A DNA stretch of 64,000 bases from Plantago ovata (GCA_028274465.1 CM051456.1:96625050-96689049), one strand, 5' to 3'. Positions 18,257 through 29,700 are shown, numbered from the stretch's first letter. Numbers and translations are program-made. The notes: a model not told the origin generated them from the letters alone.

Positions 18257-20194
18257 AACTCCCCAAACCGAACCTTTGCTTGTCCTCAAGCAACTAATCT
18301 AGACTCTAATGCAAAAAACAATGCAAAACAAAAAATGGAGTCTCATGCCAAATGAAATGAACTAATATATTGAATCTATCAAAAAACTTATGAACAAAAA
18401 CCATACAAATCATAACATGGATATAGGTTGAAGAATGCCTCGATTGACTCATACACATTTACGTAAGCACTTATGTCAAACAAGATAGTCTCTCGTAACA
18501 TTCTCTACCTGGACCTAGTCAGTGACGACGTAATGAAACATGTTAAAATACAAATGGTTGTCCCGTGCCTATGAAACTGAGGACTTACTACTGTTCACCA
18601 AGTTAATACTTTTCCTCAAAGAGGTCGAACCAATACTGGCTCTCATCAAATGTAGGAGGATTCCCTAAAAAAGATAACACTCCCCTATTCTACCCATCTC
18701 TCAAGCAAAGCCTTAAACTATTCACCACTTCCTGAATGGCAGGACGAGGGTGGTCTAGAACAGATGACACTCAAACAATCAAAAGACAAAAAATTACAAC
18801 TCGATTACGAACATTACAAGAATTGAAAAACAAGACCAACACTTTGCTAAACTGCTTTTTAACTTTTTTTTTAGGGACCCTTCTTTGCTTTTTTGGGGTC
18901 TTTTCTTTTTTTTCTTCTTTTTTTTCTTTTCCAGTTTTTTTCTTTTTTCTGGAATTTTTCTCTTTTTTTCGATTTTTTTTTTAAAGCCAGCAGTAGCGTA
19001 ACGAAAAAGAAATTACAATGACTCACAAACGACCTCCCCAAACCTATTTGAAAGAATAGGTTGAAGCACAAACTTTACGAAAAAGGAAAACAAACTCACA
19101 ACACTCAAAAATCAAAAAACAAGTCTAATGATAGCGTAACCCCCTCCCCAAACCTATTCGAAAGAATAGGTTGCAAACAAAGGATCACACAATCTCACAC
19201 TACCTCCTTCCTAGGCATTTAGCAATCTCAAAGCAAGGTGAAGACTTGTTGCCTCTTAGGTACATAATTACTCGGGAAAACAACCATAAGATCCTATCAT
19301 GCATCATCCTATTATAAAGGCCTTCGTGAACCGCAGTAGAGAAAACACCACTAAGTGATGTCGAGACTACCAAGCTTAACTAAGTGCATATATATATATG
19401 TGACAAGCCAAGGGAGAAAAACCTCAAACAAATTCACAGAGATGAAACGCGTGGTCAAAGGTCATAATTAGTTAATCTACCCAATAAAAAATGTCAAAAA
19501 ATTTGGCAATAAACTCCACACAAAAACATGCAAAACTATACTAGGATGAATGTAGTGTATGCAACTAAATACTAAGAAAGCGATAAACGTGCAAATGCAA
19601 ATGCAAACAAAAGGTTTCACGAGTAATCATAAGCAAATCAAGTATAGAAATACCCAGCGATAACCCCCCCCCCCCCCAAACCTGAACGTCGTCGCTCGTC
19701 CCGAACGTCGAAAGTGGATTTAAGGTGAGAGCTAAACTTGTACCTGTAACCTATAGTACTCAAAGAAACTCGTGAGAAACCAAAACATGTGATAAAAGAG
19801 ATAAAAAGATCAATAATTTTGTATATGCGGAGAAAATGGGGTGTCCGTATGAAAATCCGGACACCAGGTTTACTGGATGCCCGGGGCGAACCGCCACACG
19901 TGGAGGGAGATTCTCCTGGGGCTTTCAGTAAGCCCCAGGTTACCTGGTCGTGCCAGGCGAATCGCCCCTCGTGGGGGGCGGTTCGCCCGACACCTCCAGA
20001 CTCATGGAGGTGTCGGTTTTCCTCCTAAAATGTTAAATTATCATCTAGAGACCTATTTTATCACCAAAAACATACAAAGATATAAAATAAAAGACAATGA
20101 TATGCATACAATGCAAGAAAGCGATAAAACTCCGGGTTGCCTCCCGGATAGCGCCATTGTTTAAAAAGTCTCTAACTCGACTCCTTCGCGCTCC
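18257..20194. other. Non-coding internal region of the Gypsy-type element
   Basis: No gene seen. It contains two copies of CCCCAAACCTATTYGAAAGAATAGGTTG (near 19036 and 19147), each itself a palindrome around TTYGAA; a T/C-rich tract at 18860-18985; a C-run near 19667; and a GC-rich patch of GGCGAACCGCC-like units at 19880-20010 resembling those in the LTRs. Confidence 0.6.
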
Positions 20195-21967
20195 TTAGGT
20201 CTTGCCCTTACGGGTACTAGACTTCCCCTTCATTGATCTCTTCCTCATGCCTAGTACTTGAGAATGAGAATGGACATACACAGCAAGACCAAAATAGTTA
20301 ATAGTATGAGAAGCATTAAAGCGAGGACTAGGATCAGATATGGCTCGCAACACATGTTGCTTGCCATCCACCTCAATCGTGCAAGTTCTTCGGTAGATGT
20401 CGATTACGGAGCGTAGATTGGTCAAGAAGGTTTGCCCCAAGAGAACGACATCACTCATCCCAGGTGTAGATGCCGGTATCACAACGAAATTGGTGTACAC
20501 GGAAGCTTCACCAATCTTAACCAATACATTCTTCACAATGCCCTCGGGTCGTACAAGGGATCCATCCGCTAGTTGCACAATGGCCTTATGCTTCGAAAGT
20601 TCTCCAAGGCCACTCTTCTCAAACACATTCATGGGTAGCACATTCAAGTAAGATCCCGTATCTAGTGTAGCATGGATGTCATCGAGACTACCAATCCCAA
20701 CCTTAACATCAAAGCCATCAGGAATTGGTTCATGATCCTTAGGTTCTTCATTACTTACGTTGAGTCCCAGATATTTATCTTCCTCCTTGGCCAATGGAGG
20801 CTCGTCTTTTCTACCACACTCGCACGCAGCAACTTGCTTGATGGTGATTTCCACCGGAAGATCTCCCACCAAGTTGATCGACATGGACCTCTCAGTGTTG
20901 CTATGTAACTTCCCCTGCTCTCTACTAGCTCTAGCTTCCAATTGATCCAGACGAGCATTGATCTTCGCCGAATCCTCCTCGTATCTCTTCAAAAACACTT
21001 GGGTGAAATCCACCAATTTCTGTAAATTATCCAAGAGAGTTGCTGAATTGGATGTAGATGCTTCGACCTTAGGAGTAGGATTACTACGGTTTACCCAGTG
21101 AACATCTTCTCGTGCTAGATCTGATCTACACATATGAGCCCCATGCCCATAATTCTTGCACACCCCACATACCTCGTTGGAGAGAGATGTTCCGATTAGG
21201 CCACTTAGAGCTTGCCTCATCTGATTGGCGAAACCTTTGAGTCTATCGCCACTCACACCATTCACTTCATGCATTGGGATCTCCTGGTTTGGTGGAGCCT
21301 CAGGTCCACGCCTCCTAACCATTGCTCTTGGATCCTTGAACTGAGATCCTTTAGCAAGCCTTTCGAAACACGCCCACACATCCTCGGCGGTCTCTTCCCA
21401 GATAGTACCACGGCATTGGAAATCCACCACCTGTTGAGTCTCATATCTGAGTCCATTGTAGAAGTGCTGGACAAGATCAGGAAGCTCAAAACCATGGTGT
21501 GGACACTTGTGCATGAGGTCCTTGAACCTCTCGAAAGCGGTGTAGATGGTCTCATCATAGTCTTGTTTGAATCCAGTGATTTGCGCCTTAAGCGCGGTAG
21601 TCAATGTGTGAGGAAAGTATTTCTCCATAAAAGCATAATACACCTTGGCCCAGGTGTCTAGTGATCCGGCTTCCAGAGAGCCTAACCATGCCTTGGCTTT
21701 ATCACCAAGCCCCATAGCAAAAACCTTCATCCTCAGCTCATCATCCGTTATCCCTGCTCCGGGCCTTGGAAGATTGTTGACAAAATTGTCAATATCATTC
21801 AAGTATCCCATAACATCCTCCCTAGCCAACCCATAGAACCTCGGGAGTTGCTGGAACATGCAACTTTTGATTTCCAAATCTCGAGTTGCAGCAGAAAGAA
21901 CAATAGCCGGACCTCTCATCAGTGCTTTGTTGGGTTGAACCCATGATTTCAAAAGTGAGCGAGCCAT
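20195..21967 (-). CDS. Gag-protease polyprotein of the Gypsy-type element
   Basis: A single open frame of 590 residues from the ATG at 21965-21967 (open further upstream, but without an earlier ATG). In order: a retrotransposon gag domain (MKVFAMGLGDKAKAWLGSL, then TWAKVYYAFMEKYFP) in roughly the first 240 residues; a zinc knuckle CGVCKNYGHGAHMC near residue 270; a linker; and a retropepsin-like aspartic protease with ATLDTGSYLNVLP near residue 440 and VVLLGQTFL further on. Gag would build particles and the protease would process them; the polymerase functions would come from a partner element. The gag style resembles the Tat/Athila side of Ty3/Gypsy, which is an inference. Confidence 0.85.
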   Translation of the reverse strand: MARSLLKSWVQPNKALMRGPAIVLSAATRDLEIKSCMFQQLPRFYGLAREDVMGYLNDIDNFVNNLPRPGAGITDDELRMKVFAMGLGDKAKAWLGSLEAGSLDTWAKVYYAFMEKYFPHTLTTALKAQITGFKQDYDETIYTAFERFKDLMHKCPHHGFELPDLVQHFYNGLRYETQQVVDFQCRGTIWEETAEDVWACFERLAKGSQFKDPRAMVRRRGPEAPPNQEIPMHEVNGVSGDRLKGFANQMRQALSGLIGTSLSNEVCGVCKNYGHGAHMCRSDLAREDVHWVNRSNPTPKVEASTSNSATLLDNLQKLVDFTQVFLKRYEEDSAKINARLDQLEARASREQGKLHSNTERSMSINLVGDLPVEITIKQVAACECGRKDEPPLAKEEDKYLGLNVSNEEPKDHEPIPDGFDVKVGIGSLDDIHATLDTGSYLNVLPMNVFEKSGLGELSKHKAIVQLADGSLVRPEGIVKNVLVKIGEASVYTNFVVIPASTPGMSDVVLLGQTFLTNLRSVIDIYRRTCTIEVDGKQHVLRAISDPSPRFNASHTINYFGLAVYVHSHSQVLGMRKRSMKGKSSTRKGKT

Positions 21968-22187
21968 CACAAGACCTGAATATCTGTGACAGAAGTAACT
22001 CACAACCGAAAATCAGTCCTATTAGAAATCGTCAAATCTGAAATTCAACGATAAATCGAGATAAATTTGAAAATAGTATCAAGAAAAAACAAAATAAACT
22101 ATACTACTAATTCTAGGAATTGAATGCCGAAAATATAAATAAGCTAAACAGAAAAAAGGAGTATAGTCCCCGGTAGCGGCGCCAATT

Positions 22188-23372
22188 TGATGAACTGGAA
22201 TTTGTCAGACTCAAGTAATCAAATAAATTTGTTTTTAGCCAAAGGCAATTCACAACTACAACGAAAACCGTAGTGTAGCAGTAAAATAACATCGAGTATC
22301 GATCTCTAAGGACTATAACTAGCTTTATCTAATTTAACTTAAACTATAAACTCAACAAACGACTTAGCACAGATTTTTCTTATCAAGATAATGGAAGTTA
22401 GTGATAGTATGATCATTCAAAGCATAGCAGGTTAATAATCATGCATGAAGTACCCAATCGTTTTGCATAGAAATCTAAGATCATGAATTGTCCAATGTGT
22501 TCCGTTCAATTCAACACTACGAAGATAGAGGGCTTAGATAGATCAAAGAAATAAAGCAATAACTCAAAGTCTGATTCGCATTACCGCCATCATGCATAAT
22601 TAAGAACCCTCGCTAAGAAATCACATACTATCACCAACGATAGATTTAGCTACTCATAGATGTCATGCAATCAACATAAATCAAAGCAAGATTGAATGAA
22701 AACATGTTGAAAGATATAAATATAAATAGAAAAATCGTGAGATACAATGTTACCGACGAAGGTTGTCAATCTCCGAAGAATCGCGAACTCACAAGCTCCA
22801 AATTGATAAGAAAAATAGTCTCCTATGCTAAGAATTCCCAGAACAGGCTCTGGAGAAAACCTATCTAAAACTAAAACTAATGAGAAAGGTATGAAAAAAG
22901 GTCTGAGAAAGTATGAAAAAACGTAGAGAAACTGCAACTATATATAGGAGTTCGGAACGCGTGGGGCGAGTCGCCCCAGACACCGGGCGAACCGCCTGGT
23001 GTGGGGCGAACCGCCCGGTAGCTCCAGTCGGCGAGGAACGCGTTTTTGACGCGTTTTTGGATTTCTTTTCCTTTTCGGACTCGAATTTTGCCTTCTAGTG
23101 ACCTTTAAGCCTTGAAACTCAACCCCTAGACTTCAAATCCCATCCAGAACCTTCTAGATACTCCAAAAATATCCTCGGAACACCGATTCTTCATTCTCTT
23201 CAATATAATTGCCCGGAAAACACATTTTTCTCCTAAAACCTGAAAAATGCAAACTAAAGGGAAACGTGACAGTATTCTAATAAAATGCACTATAATATGG
23301 CTAAGTTAACATAGAGGATAGCAAAATAGGTGAAAAAAAACTCGAATGAAGGTGTAAAATACACGTTCATCA
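22188..23372 (-). repeat. LTR (5' in element orientation) of the Gypsy-type element
   Basis: Partner of the LTR at 17080-18256, with the GC-rich patch at about 22955-23035. It borders the primer-binding tract and would hold the promoter. Confidence 0.85.
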
Positions 23373-23394
23373 GTTATCCTTGTTTTTTGTCGTT

Positions 23395-24420
23395 TCGATG
23401 TTTCTATATTGGACGCAGCTTTACATAATGTACCAATTATTGTCCATGTTTCTAATATGTCCATGTTTTGAACATTATTACCCATGTTTTTTATATTATG
23501 TCATATCATTTTGTTTGATATGTCCCATGTTCTTATCTTGATTAGTCTATGTTGATATTTATTCTGATTATGGTCCATATTTTTAAGATTATTACCTATG
23601 TTCCTTACAATATTGTCTATGTTTGTGTTTTTGTTTTTGTAGATGATGTGCAACAGAAGAAAAAGAGGACTAATTGCGGAAGCAAGCAAAAATCCAATTT
23701 GATTCATGTTGATATAAAGGATTGTATCTATTTAAGAAATTGGAGTATCCTTGTCATTAGAAGTTAGATCGTTATTATTGTAGTCATGATATTAGTATGT
23801 CCAATGTACTTGGATTTATGTACAAGAATTTTTTTATGTTTGAAATAGTACCCATGTTGTTGAGAATATATCCCATGTTTATGTAAATATTATCCATGTT
23901 TCTCATAATATATCCCATGTACTTACAGTTTATTGATAATGTTCATGTTCCATGTTAGTTTAAATATTACCTATGTTTCTAATATACCGCCCATGTTCAT
24001 AGGAATACTACCCATGTTTGTCATAATATCTTCCATGAACTTGTTTTTATATATATGTACCATATCTGTGTTTCTCCAAAAGAACCCATGTTTATGAGAA
24101 TATCTTCCATGTTTCAATGAATATCTTCCATGTTCATGGGAATACTATCCAAGTTTCTCGTACCATTTTCATGAACTTGTTTTTATATATAAGTGCCATA
24201 TCTGTGTTTCTCCAAAAGAAACCATGTTTCTGGGAATATCTCCTATGTTTCTGAGAATATCTCCGATGTTTCATGGGAATACTAGTCATGTTTCTCATAA
24301 TATCTTTCATGAACTTGTTTTTATATATAAGTGTCATGTTATGTGTTTCTCCAAATAGAACCCATGTTTCTGAGAATATCTCTCATGTTCTCAAACAAAA
24401 TCATAAATATATAGTAAATT
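23395..24420. repeat. Degenerate minisatellite based on CCATGTT
   Basis: About a kilobase of variable units near 20 bp, of the type CCATGTTTCTGAGAATATC, with occasional higher-order units containing CATGAACTTGTTTTTATATA. It lies between the Gypsy-type insertion and the right arm of the host element. The same short motif occurs in both arms. Confidence 0.8.
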
Positions 24421-24424
24421 ACTT

Positions 24425-24780
24425 TTTAAAATTGTCAAACAGAGCATACTGGCCAGAACATGGACAATATTGTTGAGAACATGAGTTATATTGTTGAGAA
24501 CATAGCGTATATCACATATGTCAAATTCTCACAAAACCAGTTTAAAAAAAAACAGAGCATTAAGAACAATGAGCATATCGGTCAGAACATGGACAATATT
24601 GGCTAGAACATGGGCAATATTGTACAGAACATGATGAATATCGCTTAACGTAAAAAATTCATGAGATGAACATAAATTTACATCTAGATGCAAATTAAAG
24701 CTAATATCTATCACCAACAAACTTCGATTCAAACACATATATACATAAATCTAGATGCATATAACAACAACGTGGATTCA
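24425..24780. repeat. Right subterminal inverted repeat
   Basis: Reverse-complement partner of 16710-17060, including AGAACATGGACAATATTGG and CGTAAAAAATTCATGAGATG. A 33-bp direct repeat (ACATAAATCTAGATGCATATAACAACAA type) follows at about 24743-24810. Confidence 0.75.
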
Positions 24781-25179
24781 ACATAAATCTAGATGCATAT
24801 AACAACAATGTGGATTCAACATAAATCTATCACCAACAAACTTTTATCACCAACAAACATCAATTCAAACAACTAAAAAAAACCTTGATCTATGTCAAAT
24901 CGGTCGATTGATGATGATGAGCAGGGGATGGTGAGGATCCCATGTGATTTTGGATGGGTTGTGGGTGTTTTAGAAGCTAGTAGTTGTTTTGGGGTTGTTT
25001 TGTAATTAATATAAATTGGTCTCTATGGTCTCTTTCTAAGGGTGGTCTCTCATGAGACTTACTCCATAATGTAATGTAAGTAGGTAACTAAAAATTAAGC
25101 CAAAGTTTAGGGAGAGGCCAACATTTCCTAAATTGATGGAAAGATCTGATTTTTCCCTTACCTAGTCTGCCCAACCGGC

Positions 25180-26790
25180 CAGACCATTCGCGGTATGGTT
25201 TTAAGAGGTTATGATGTGGTTTTCGGTTGTTAACATTGAAAGTTTTCGTTATGGTTTTAACGTCATTCGGTGTGGTTTTAAGACGCTATGGTGCGATTTT
25301 AAATTGTTAGTATTGAGAGTTTATGTTATGATTTTAACGACATTTGGTGTGGTTTTAAAAGATGATGTGATAGTTTTAAGAAGATACAATATGGTTTTAA
25401 GATGGTTTGTTATAGTTTTAATCGACAATCTAAAATCATTCACAAATATAAAGCAAATCACTATTAAACAAGTGTAAAAAATTAAGAATTGCCATTAAAA
25501 CATTAATGAACGAGTTTACAATAACCTACTTAAAACTTTTTAGTCATTAATTACAGTGTTGAAACATTTGGCGTTTTGTTTCAAACTTCTTGGAGAACTT
25601 TTGCTTATTGACTTTTCTTCATCAAACTCAATTGGCATCATCAGCACCTGCTTAAAACCATAACAACTCTAGTTAAAACCACAACAAAGATAATTATAAC
25701 CACACCATGTCCCCTTGAAACCATACTATGATACAATGTACAAACCCAACACAGTAGCATTATATATTTTTGAAAATCACATCAACAGAAATTAAAATCA
25801 CACCAAAATCTCTTAAAAATGCAACTGAAGCTAAAAATCATATCAAGGATGACATGTGTTCTTAAAACCACACCAAAGATAATTACAACCACACCCTGTC
25901 CTCTTACAACCATACAATGTAAATATCCAACACGGTTGCTTAAAACCACAATGACAAGAATTAAAAATACACCAAAATCCCGTTTCCAAAAAAAAAAAAA
26001 AAAGAGAAACACCAAAATCTATTAAACCTATAATACACCAGTAATATGCATAACATGACATGTTACAACTATATCATCCAGTTTTAATTAAAATCATACA
26101 ATCCAATCTTAGAACCACAACATGACATCTTACAATCATACAATCCAGTCTTAAAAGCATGTCGTACAGTCTTAAAACCATAACATTACATCTTACAATC
26201 ATACTACCGTGTCTTGAAAGCATATCATCCAATTTTAAAACCATACTATTCAGTCTTAAAAGCATATCATCCAGTTTTAAAACCATACTATTCGGTCTTA
26301 AAAGCGTATCATCCATTTTTAAAACCATACTATTCAGTCTTAAAAGCATACCTTTCGCTCTCAAAATCATAATACATACTCTTAAAAAATCGTAACATGA
26401 CAGTTTACAACTATACCATCTAATCTTAAAAGCACACCATCCAATCTTAAAATCTTACTGAAACCATGTCCTCTTAAAACCATACAATACACAATGGACA
26501 AACCCAACACATTATGATTATATATTTGTTAAAACCACAACAACAAGAATTAAAACCACTCCAATATCAATTAACACTATAATACAACAGACTGAAGCTA
26601 AAAATCATACTCATTGATGCTTAGAACCTTAACGCGAATTATTAAAACCACAACAAAAATATTTATAACCACACCATATCTCCTTAAACCACATACATAC
26701 AATACAATGAGCAATGTGTATATATTTAAAGCCACAACATTAGGAATTAAAACCACACGAAGATAACCATAACACAGCACAAGAGTAACA
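25180..26790. repeat. Opposed arrays of a TTAAAACCATA motif
   Basis: From 25190 to 25440 the motif TATGGTTTTAA recurs about every 20-30 bp. From about 25640 to 26770 its reverse complement TTAAAACCATA/ACA recurs, most regularly at 26070-26370 with a period near 39 bp (CATATCATCCAGTTTTAAAA type). The inverted layout suggests subterminal repeats of an unidentified DNA transposon. Terminal inverted repeats, target duplications and genes were not found. Confidence 0.7.
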
Positions 26791-27331
26791 TCAAACAGAA
26801 AGCTTATTGGATGACCTAATTAAGCAATCACATACGGTAAACAATCTAATTAAGTAACCAAAGCTTAAACATTACCATTCATTTTGCCTAAAAAAACAAA
26901 TCAATAACCTAAAATAACCTAAATAACTAGAGGAATGTTGGAAACAACAATTTGATGATATCGATGACACAAATGAACATCTACAGTATAATTGAAGTTA
27001 ATTATTAAAATTTCAAAGCTAAAGCTCAATCAATTGAATAACCTACTAGTACATGTATATATGAAATTTGGATCTTAATACATGAGATGTTTTCAATTGT
27101 CAGATTCGAAAGAGTGTGAAATTGAATAAATGAGTGGTACTTATTGAAATTTCACGAACGAAAATTGTGAATGAAAAGCGTGATCGAGTAGATATTATCG
27201 GAAAACCACACTAACTGTTCCGATCTCGCTCGTTTTGCCTAAATGTTCCGATCACGCGATGAACGTGAAGCTGCAGGTGGTGGAGGAGGTGCGGTGGTGT
27301 GGTGGTGAAAAATCTAGTGAGAGAAAGACAG

Positions 27332-27332
<1 letters not shown>

Positions 27333-27424
<92 letters not shown>
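27333..27424. repeat. (AT)n microsatellite
   Basis: About 90 bases of uninterrupted AT dinucleotide, with no gene nearby. Confidence 0.95.
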
Positions 27425-27430
<6 letters not shown>

Positions 27431-27872
27431 ATTGTGAAATGGTTAGATTGGATAATTTTAATCTATTTATATTAAAACTATCTGATCGAGATTTGGTTGA
27501 ACCTTATCTTTCTTAGTATATAGTTAGTATATAGGAAAGATCTACCTCTCAATATACTTAAAATAAATAAGGTAATTGATAGATGATTAATAAATTTTCA
27601 AATAAGTTATTTAATAAATTACCGAATTGACATTTAACGAACAAATTTAATATCTGGACAAATAAGGTGAATGAGCTTAAAAGATTACTAGTACTCTAAG
27701 TACCACCTTATTATCTAACTTCCCCGTTGCCTTATTTGTTTTCAAACAAACTAAATGAAATGTATGTTAATTAGATTCGAAATACATATTATCAAAAATT
27801 GACTAATGAGGCCTATGACTCTGTTTGTTTCGCCTGAATTTTTTTGAACTGAACTGAACTTAATAAATCTGG

Positions 27873-28622
27873 GGGAGGGAATTTTAAATCCGCTACCCCC
27901 TACTAGACATTCCAATTATGTTTAACTCCTTGTTAGTTAATCTATTACATATGAGTTCAAAATTTTAAAATTTTGTTGACCAACTTATGATTTGAAATTA
28001 TTATATTCAATCCAAACATGCTCTTAGATATTTTTTTTAATTTTATTTTCATTTTCTTTTTACTTTTGTTTTCCTTTCCTTCTTCTCTCCTCCTTCTTTT
28101 TTTCTTTTCTTCTTCTTTCTTTCTTTTAACAGTTTCGGTACGTCTCCGGCACCGGAGCTGTAAAGCTCCAGTTCCAATCTGAATCGGAGTTGTAAAAGCT
28201 CCGATTTGATCGGAGCCGTAAAAGCTCCGACCTGATCGGAGCTGTTGATTTCTGTTTTTTTTTTTTTTATTTTTAATTTTATTTGGATTAATTTTGAAAT
28301 ATAAAAAAAGTTAGGGTTTATTTTGTAATAATTTGAGATCAAATTTAGTTGAAATTAAAAAGGTTTAAGGCAATTGGTAAAACTAAAAAGAATTGAGACA
28401 AATGTGTAATTGATGAAAATTGGGGTTGTTTGGTTCCAGTCAAAATTCAATATTTGACCAAGGGTAAAAATGTATTTTCATTGTTTTAATTCGTGTAAAG
28501 TCAAGATCGTGGGTCTACATGTAATTAAATCTATTTAACAGGGGTGTTGGATGTAAATGTTTGACTACCGATGGTCTATTTGTAATAAAAATGACTAACA
28601 GGGGCGGTAATGTAAGAAGCCC
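27873..28622. mobile_element. Foldback/MITE-like element, copy A
   Basis: Its right end, reverse-complemented, aligns with the left end of copy B over more than 100 bp (CCCCTGTTAGT..., ATTACATGTAGACCCACGATCTTGACTTT). The centre has a T/C-rich tract followed by repeated GGAGCTGTAAAAGCTCCGAT-type palindromes and a CGGCACCGG core. No coding capacity. Boundaries are approximate. Confidence 0.6.
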
Positions 28623-28690
28623 GATATCTGAATTGAACTGAACTTTATAAATCTGAACTGTGAACTGAACTTATTTGAAATATAAATTTT

Positions 28691-29432
28691 AGGATCATTT
28701 GCATATGGTATCCCTGTTAGTAATTTTAATTACATCTAACCCCTCCTTAGTCCGAAGTTTGCATCCACTACCTTGTTAGATAATATTAATTACATCTGGA
28801 TCCACGAACTTGACTTTTCGCGAACTTATTCATTAAAATTACTTTTTTACCCTTAATCAATTATCGGATTTTTTGGTTGACCAAACAATGTGAATTTTTA
28901 TTTATTACACTTTTAACCCAAATATTTATTTTCATTTTTACAAAATTTACACTATTTATTTAAAAACGAACCCACATAATTTTACAATATTTCAAAATGG
29001 TCTAAAAAATTATTTAAAAACAAATCCTACAAAAATTATATTTTAACATAAGTCCTAAATTATTAAAAACTTAAAAAAAAATAAAAAAATAAGCAAAAGA
29101 TTTGGAGTTGCTACAGCTCCAAATCGGAGCTGTTTACAGCTCCGATCTGGGACTGTAAAGCTCCAAAATCGAAGTTTTAGTCGGAGTCCGGTACCGAAAT
29201 TAATAATTCCGGTACCGGAGATGAAGAAGAAGATGAGGGAAAAAAAGGAAGAAATAGAAAAATGAAAAGAAAAGGAAAGGAGTTAAGGCCATGTTTGGTT
29301 GCCCATAAATGAATATTGTCTTATTTCTTGGTCAACAAAAAAATGGGCTCGTGGACCTGGATGTAATTCTAGGACTAAGGGGGTTGTAGATGCAAAATGA
29401 TGTCCCAAGAGGGGTACCAATGATATTTACCC
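28691..29432. mobile_element. Foldback/MITE-like element, copy B
   Basis: Flanked by TAAATTTT on both sides (28683-28690 and 29433-29440), a possible 8-bp target duplication. The ends are inverted (GGATCATTTGCATATGGTATCCC against GGTAAATATCATTGGTACCCC). The centre carries palindromic GGAGCTGTTTACAGCTCC and GGTACCGG cores and a purine-rich tract. Confidence 0.65.
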
Positions 29433-29568
29433 TAAATTTTGATAAGCAAACCTAAACTGAACTGAATTTATCTAAACTAAACTGAATTTGATTATTCTCA
29501 ACTGAATTGAAGTTAATAAATCTTAACTTAAATGAAAAAATTATTTAAACTGAAATTGAGGTGAAACG

Positions 29569-29700
29569 GAAAACTACATTTTAGTGTCACTTTTTGAACT
29601 TTATTACACTTTAGTGTTGTCTTAAATCTTTCTTTCATTACTAATGATAAAATGCAATCTTTATTACATATAAGTGACATTAGGAGAAAATATTTACTAA
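29569..29700 (+). repeat. Sequence resembling the left end of the Mutator-like element at 32.4 kb
   Basis: GAAAACTACATTTTAGTGTCACTTTTTGAAC resembles GAAAATTATAAATTAGTGTCACTTTTAAAC at 32417. Further weaker TTAGTG repeats follow. It could be an isolated end of a related element; no matching right end was assigned. Confidence 0.4.

Larger units (their letters stand above)
17080..23372 (-). mobile_element. Gypsy-type LTR element of the gag-protease (TR-GAG-like) class
   Basis: Two LTRs of about 1.18 kb (17080-18256 and 22188-23372) start TGATGAAC and end TTCATCA on the plus strand. They are flanked by the 5-bp duplication GTTAT (17075-17079 and 23373-23377). The element reads on the minus strand. 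A TTGGCGCC-containing primer-binding tract adjoins the right-hand LTR (22168-22187), and a purine tract adjoins the left-hand one (about 18257-18275). The only long gene is gag-protease; no reverse transcriptase or integrase was seen, so it would be non-autonomous. By eye the LTRs are very similar, which suggests a young insertion. The coding region looks whole. Confidence 0.85.
16078..25065. mobile_element. Non-autonomous Mutator-like element with a nested Gypsy-type insertion
   Basis: The 9-bp sequence ATAATGTAA occurs at 16069-16077 and 25066-25074, as expected for a Mutator-like target duplication. Just inside both ends lies GTCTCATRAGAGAC in inverted orientation (about 16084 and 25047-25060). 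Longer subterminal inverted repeats lie at about 16710-17060 and 24425-24780. Without the 6.3 kb LTR element inside it, this element is about 2.7 kb. No transposase was seen, so it needs an enzyme from elsewhere. The superfamily call rests on duplication length and long inverted repeats, not on protein. Confidence 0.65.
27850..29545. repeat. GAACTGAACT-rich repeat interrupted by two foldback elements
   Basis: GAACTGAACTGAACTTAATAAATCT-like sequence lies to the left of, between and to the right of the two foldback elements. This suggests one older repeat that received both insertions. Confidence 0.55.

Noticed and set aside
20397-21836. Plus-strand open frames across the gag-protease region
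   Set aside because: They are shadows of the minus-strand gag-protease frame, which has recognisable domains.
23395-24420. CRISPR-like array
   Set aside because: Units are degenerate and contiguous, without constant repeats alternating with unique spacers, and the DNA is plant nuclear. It is a minisatellite.
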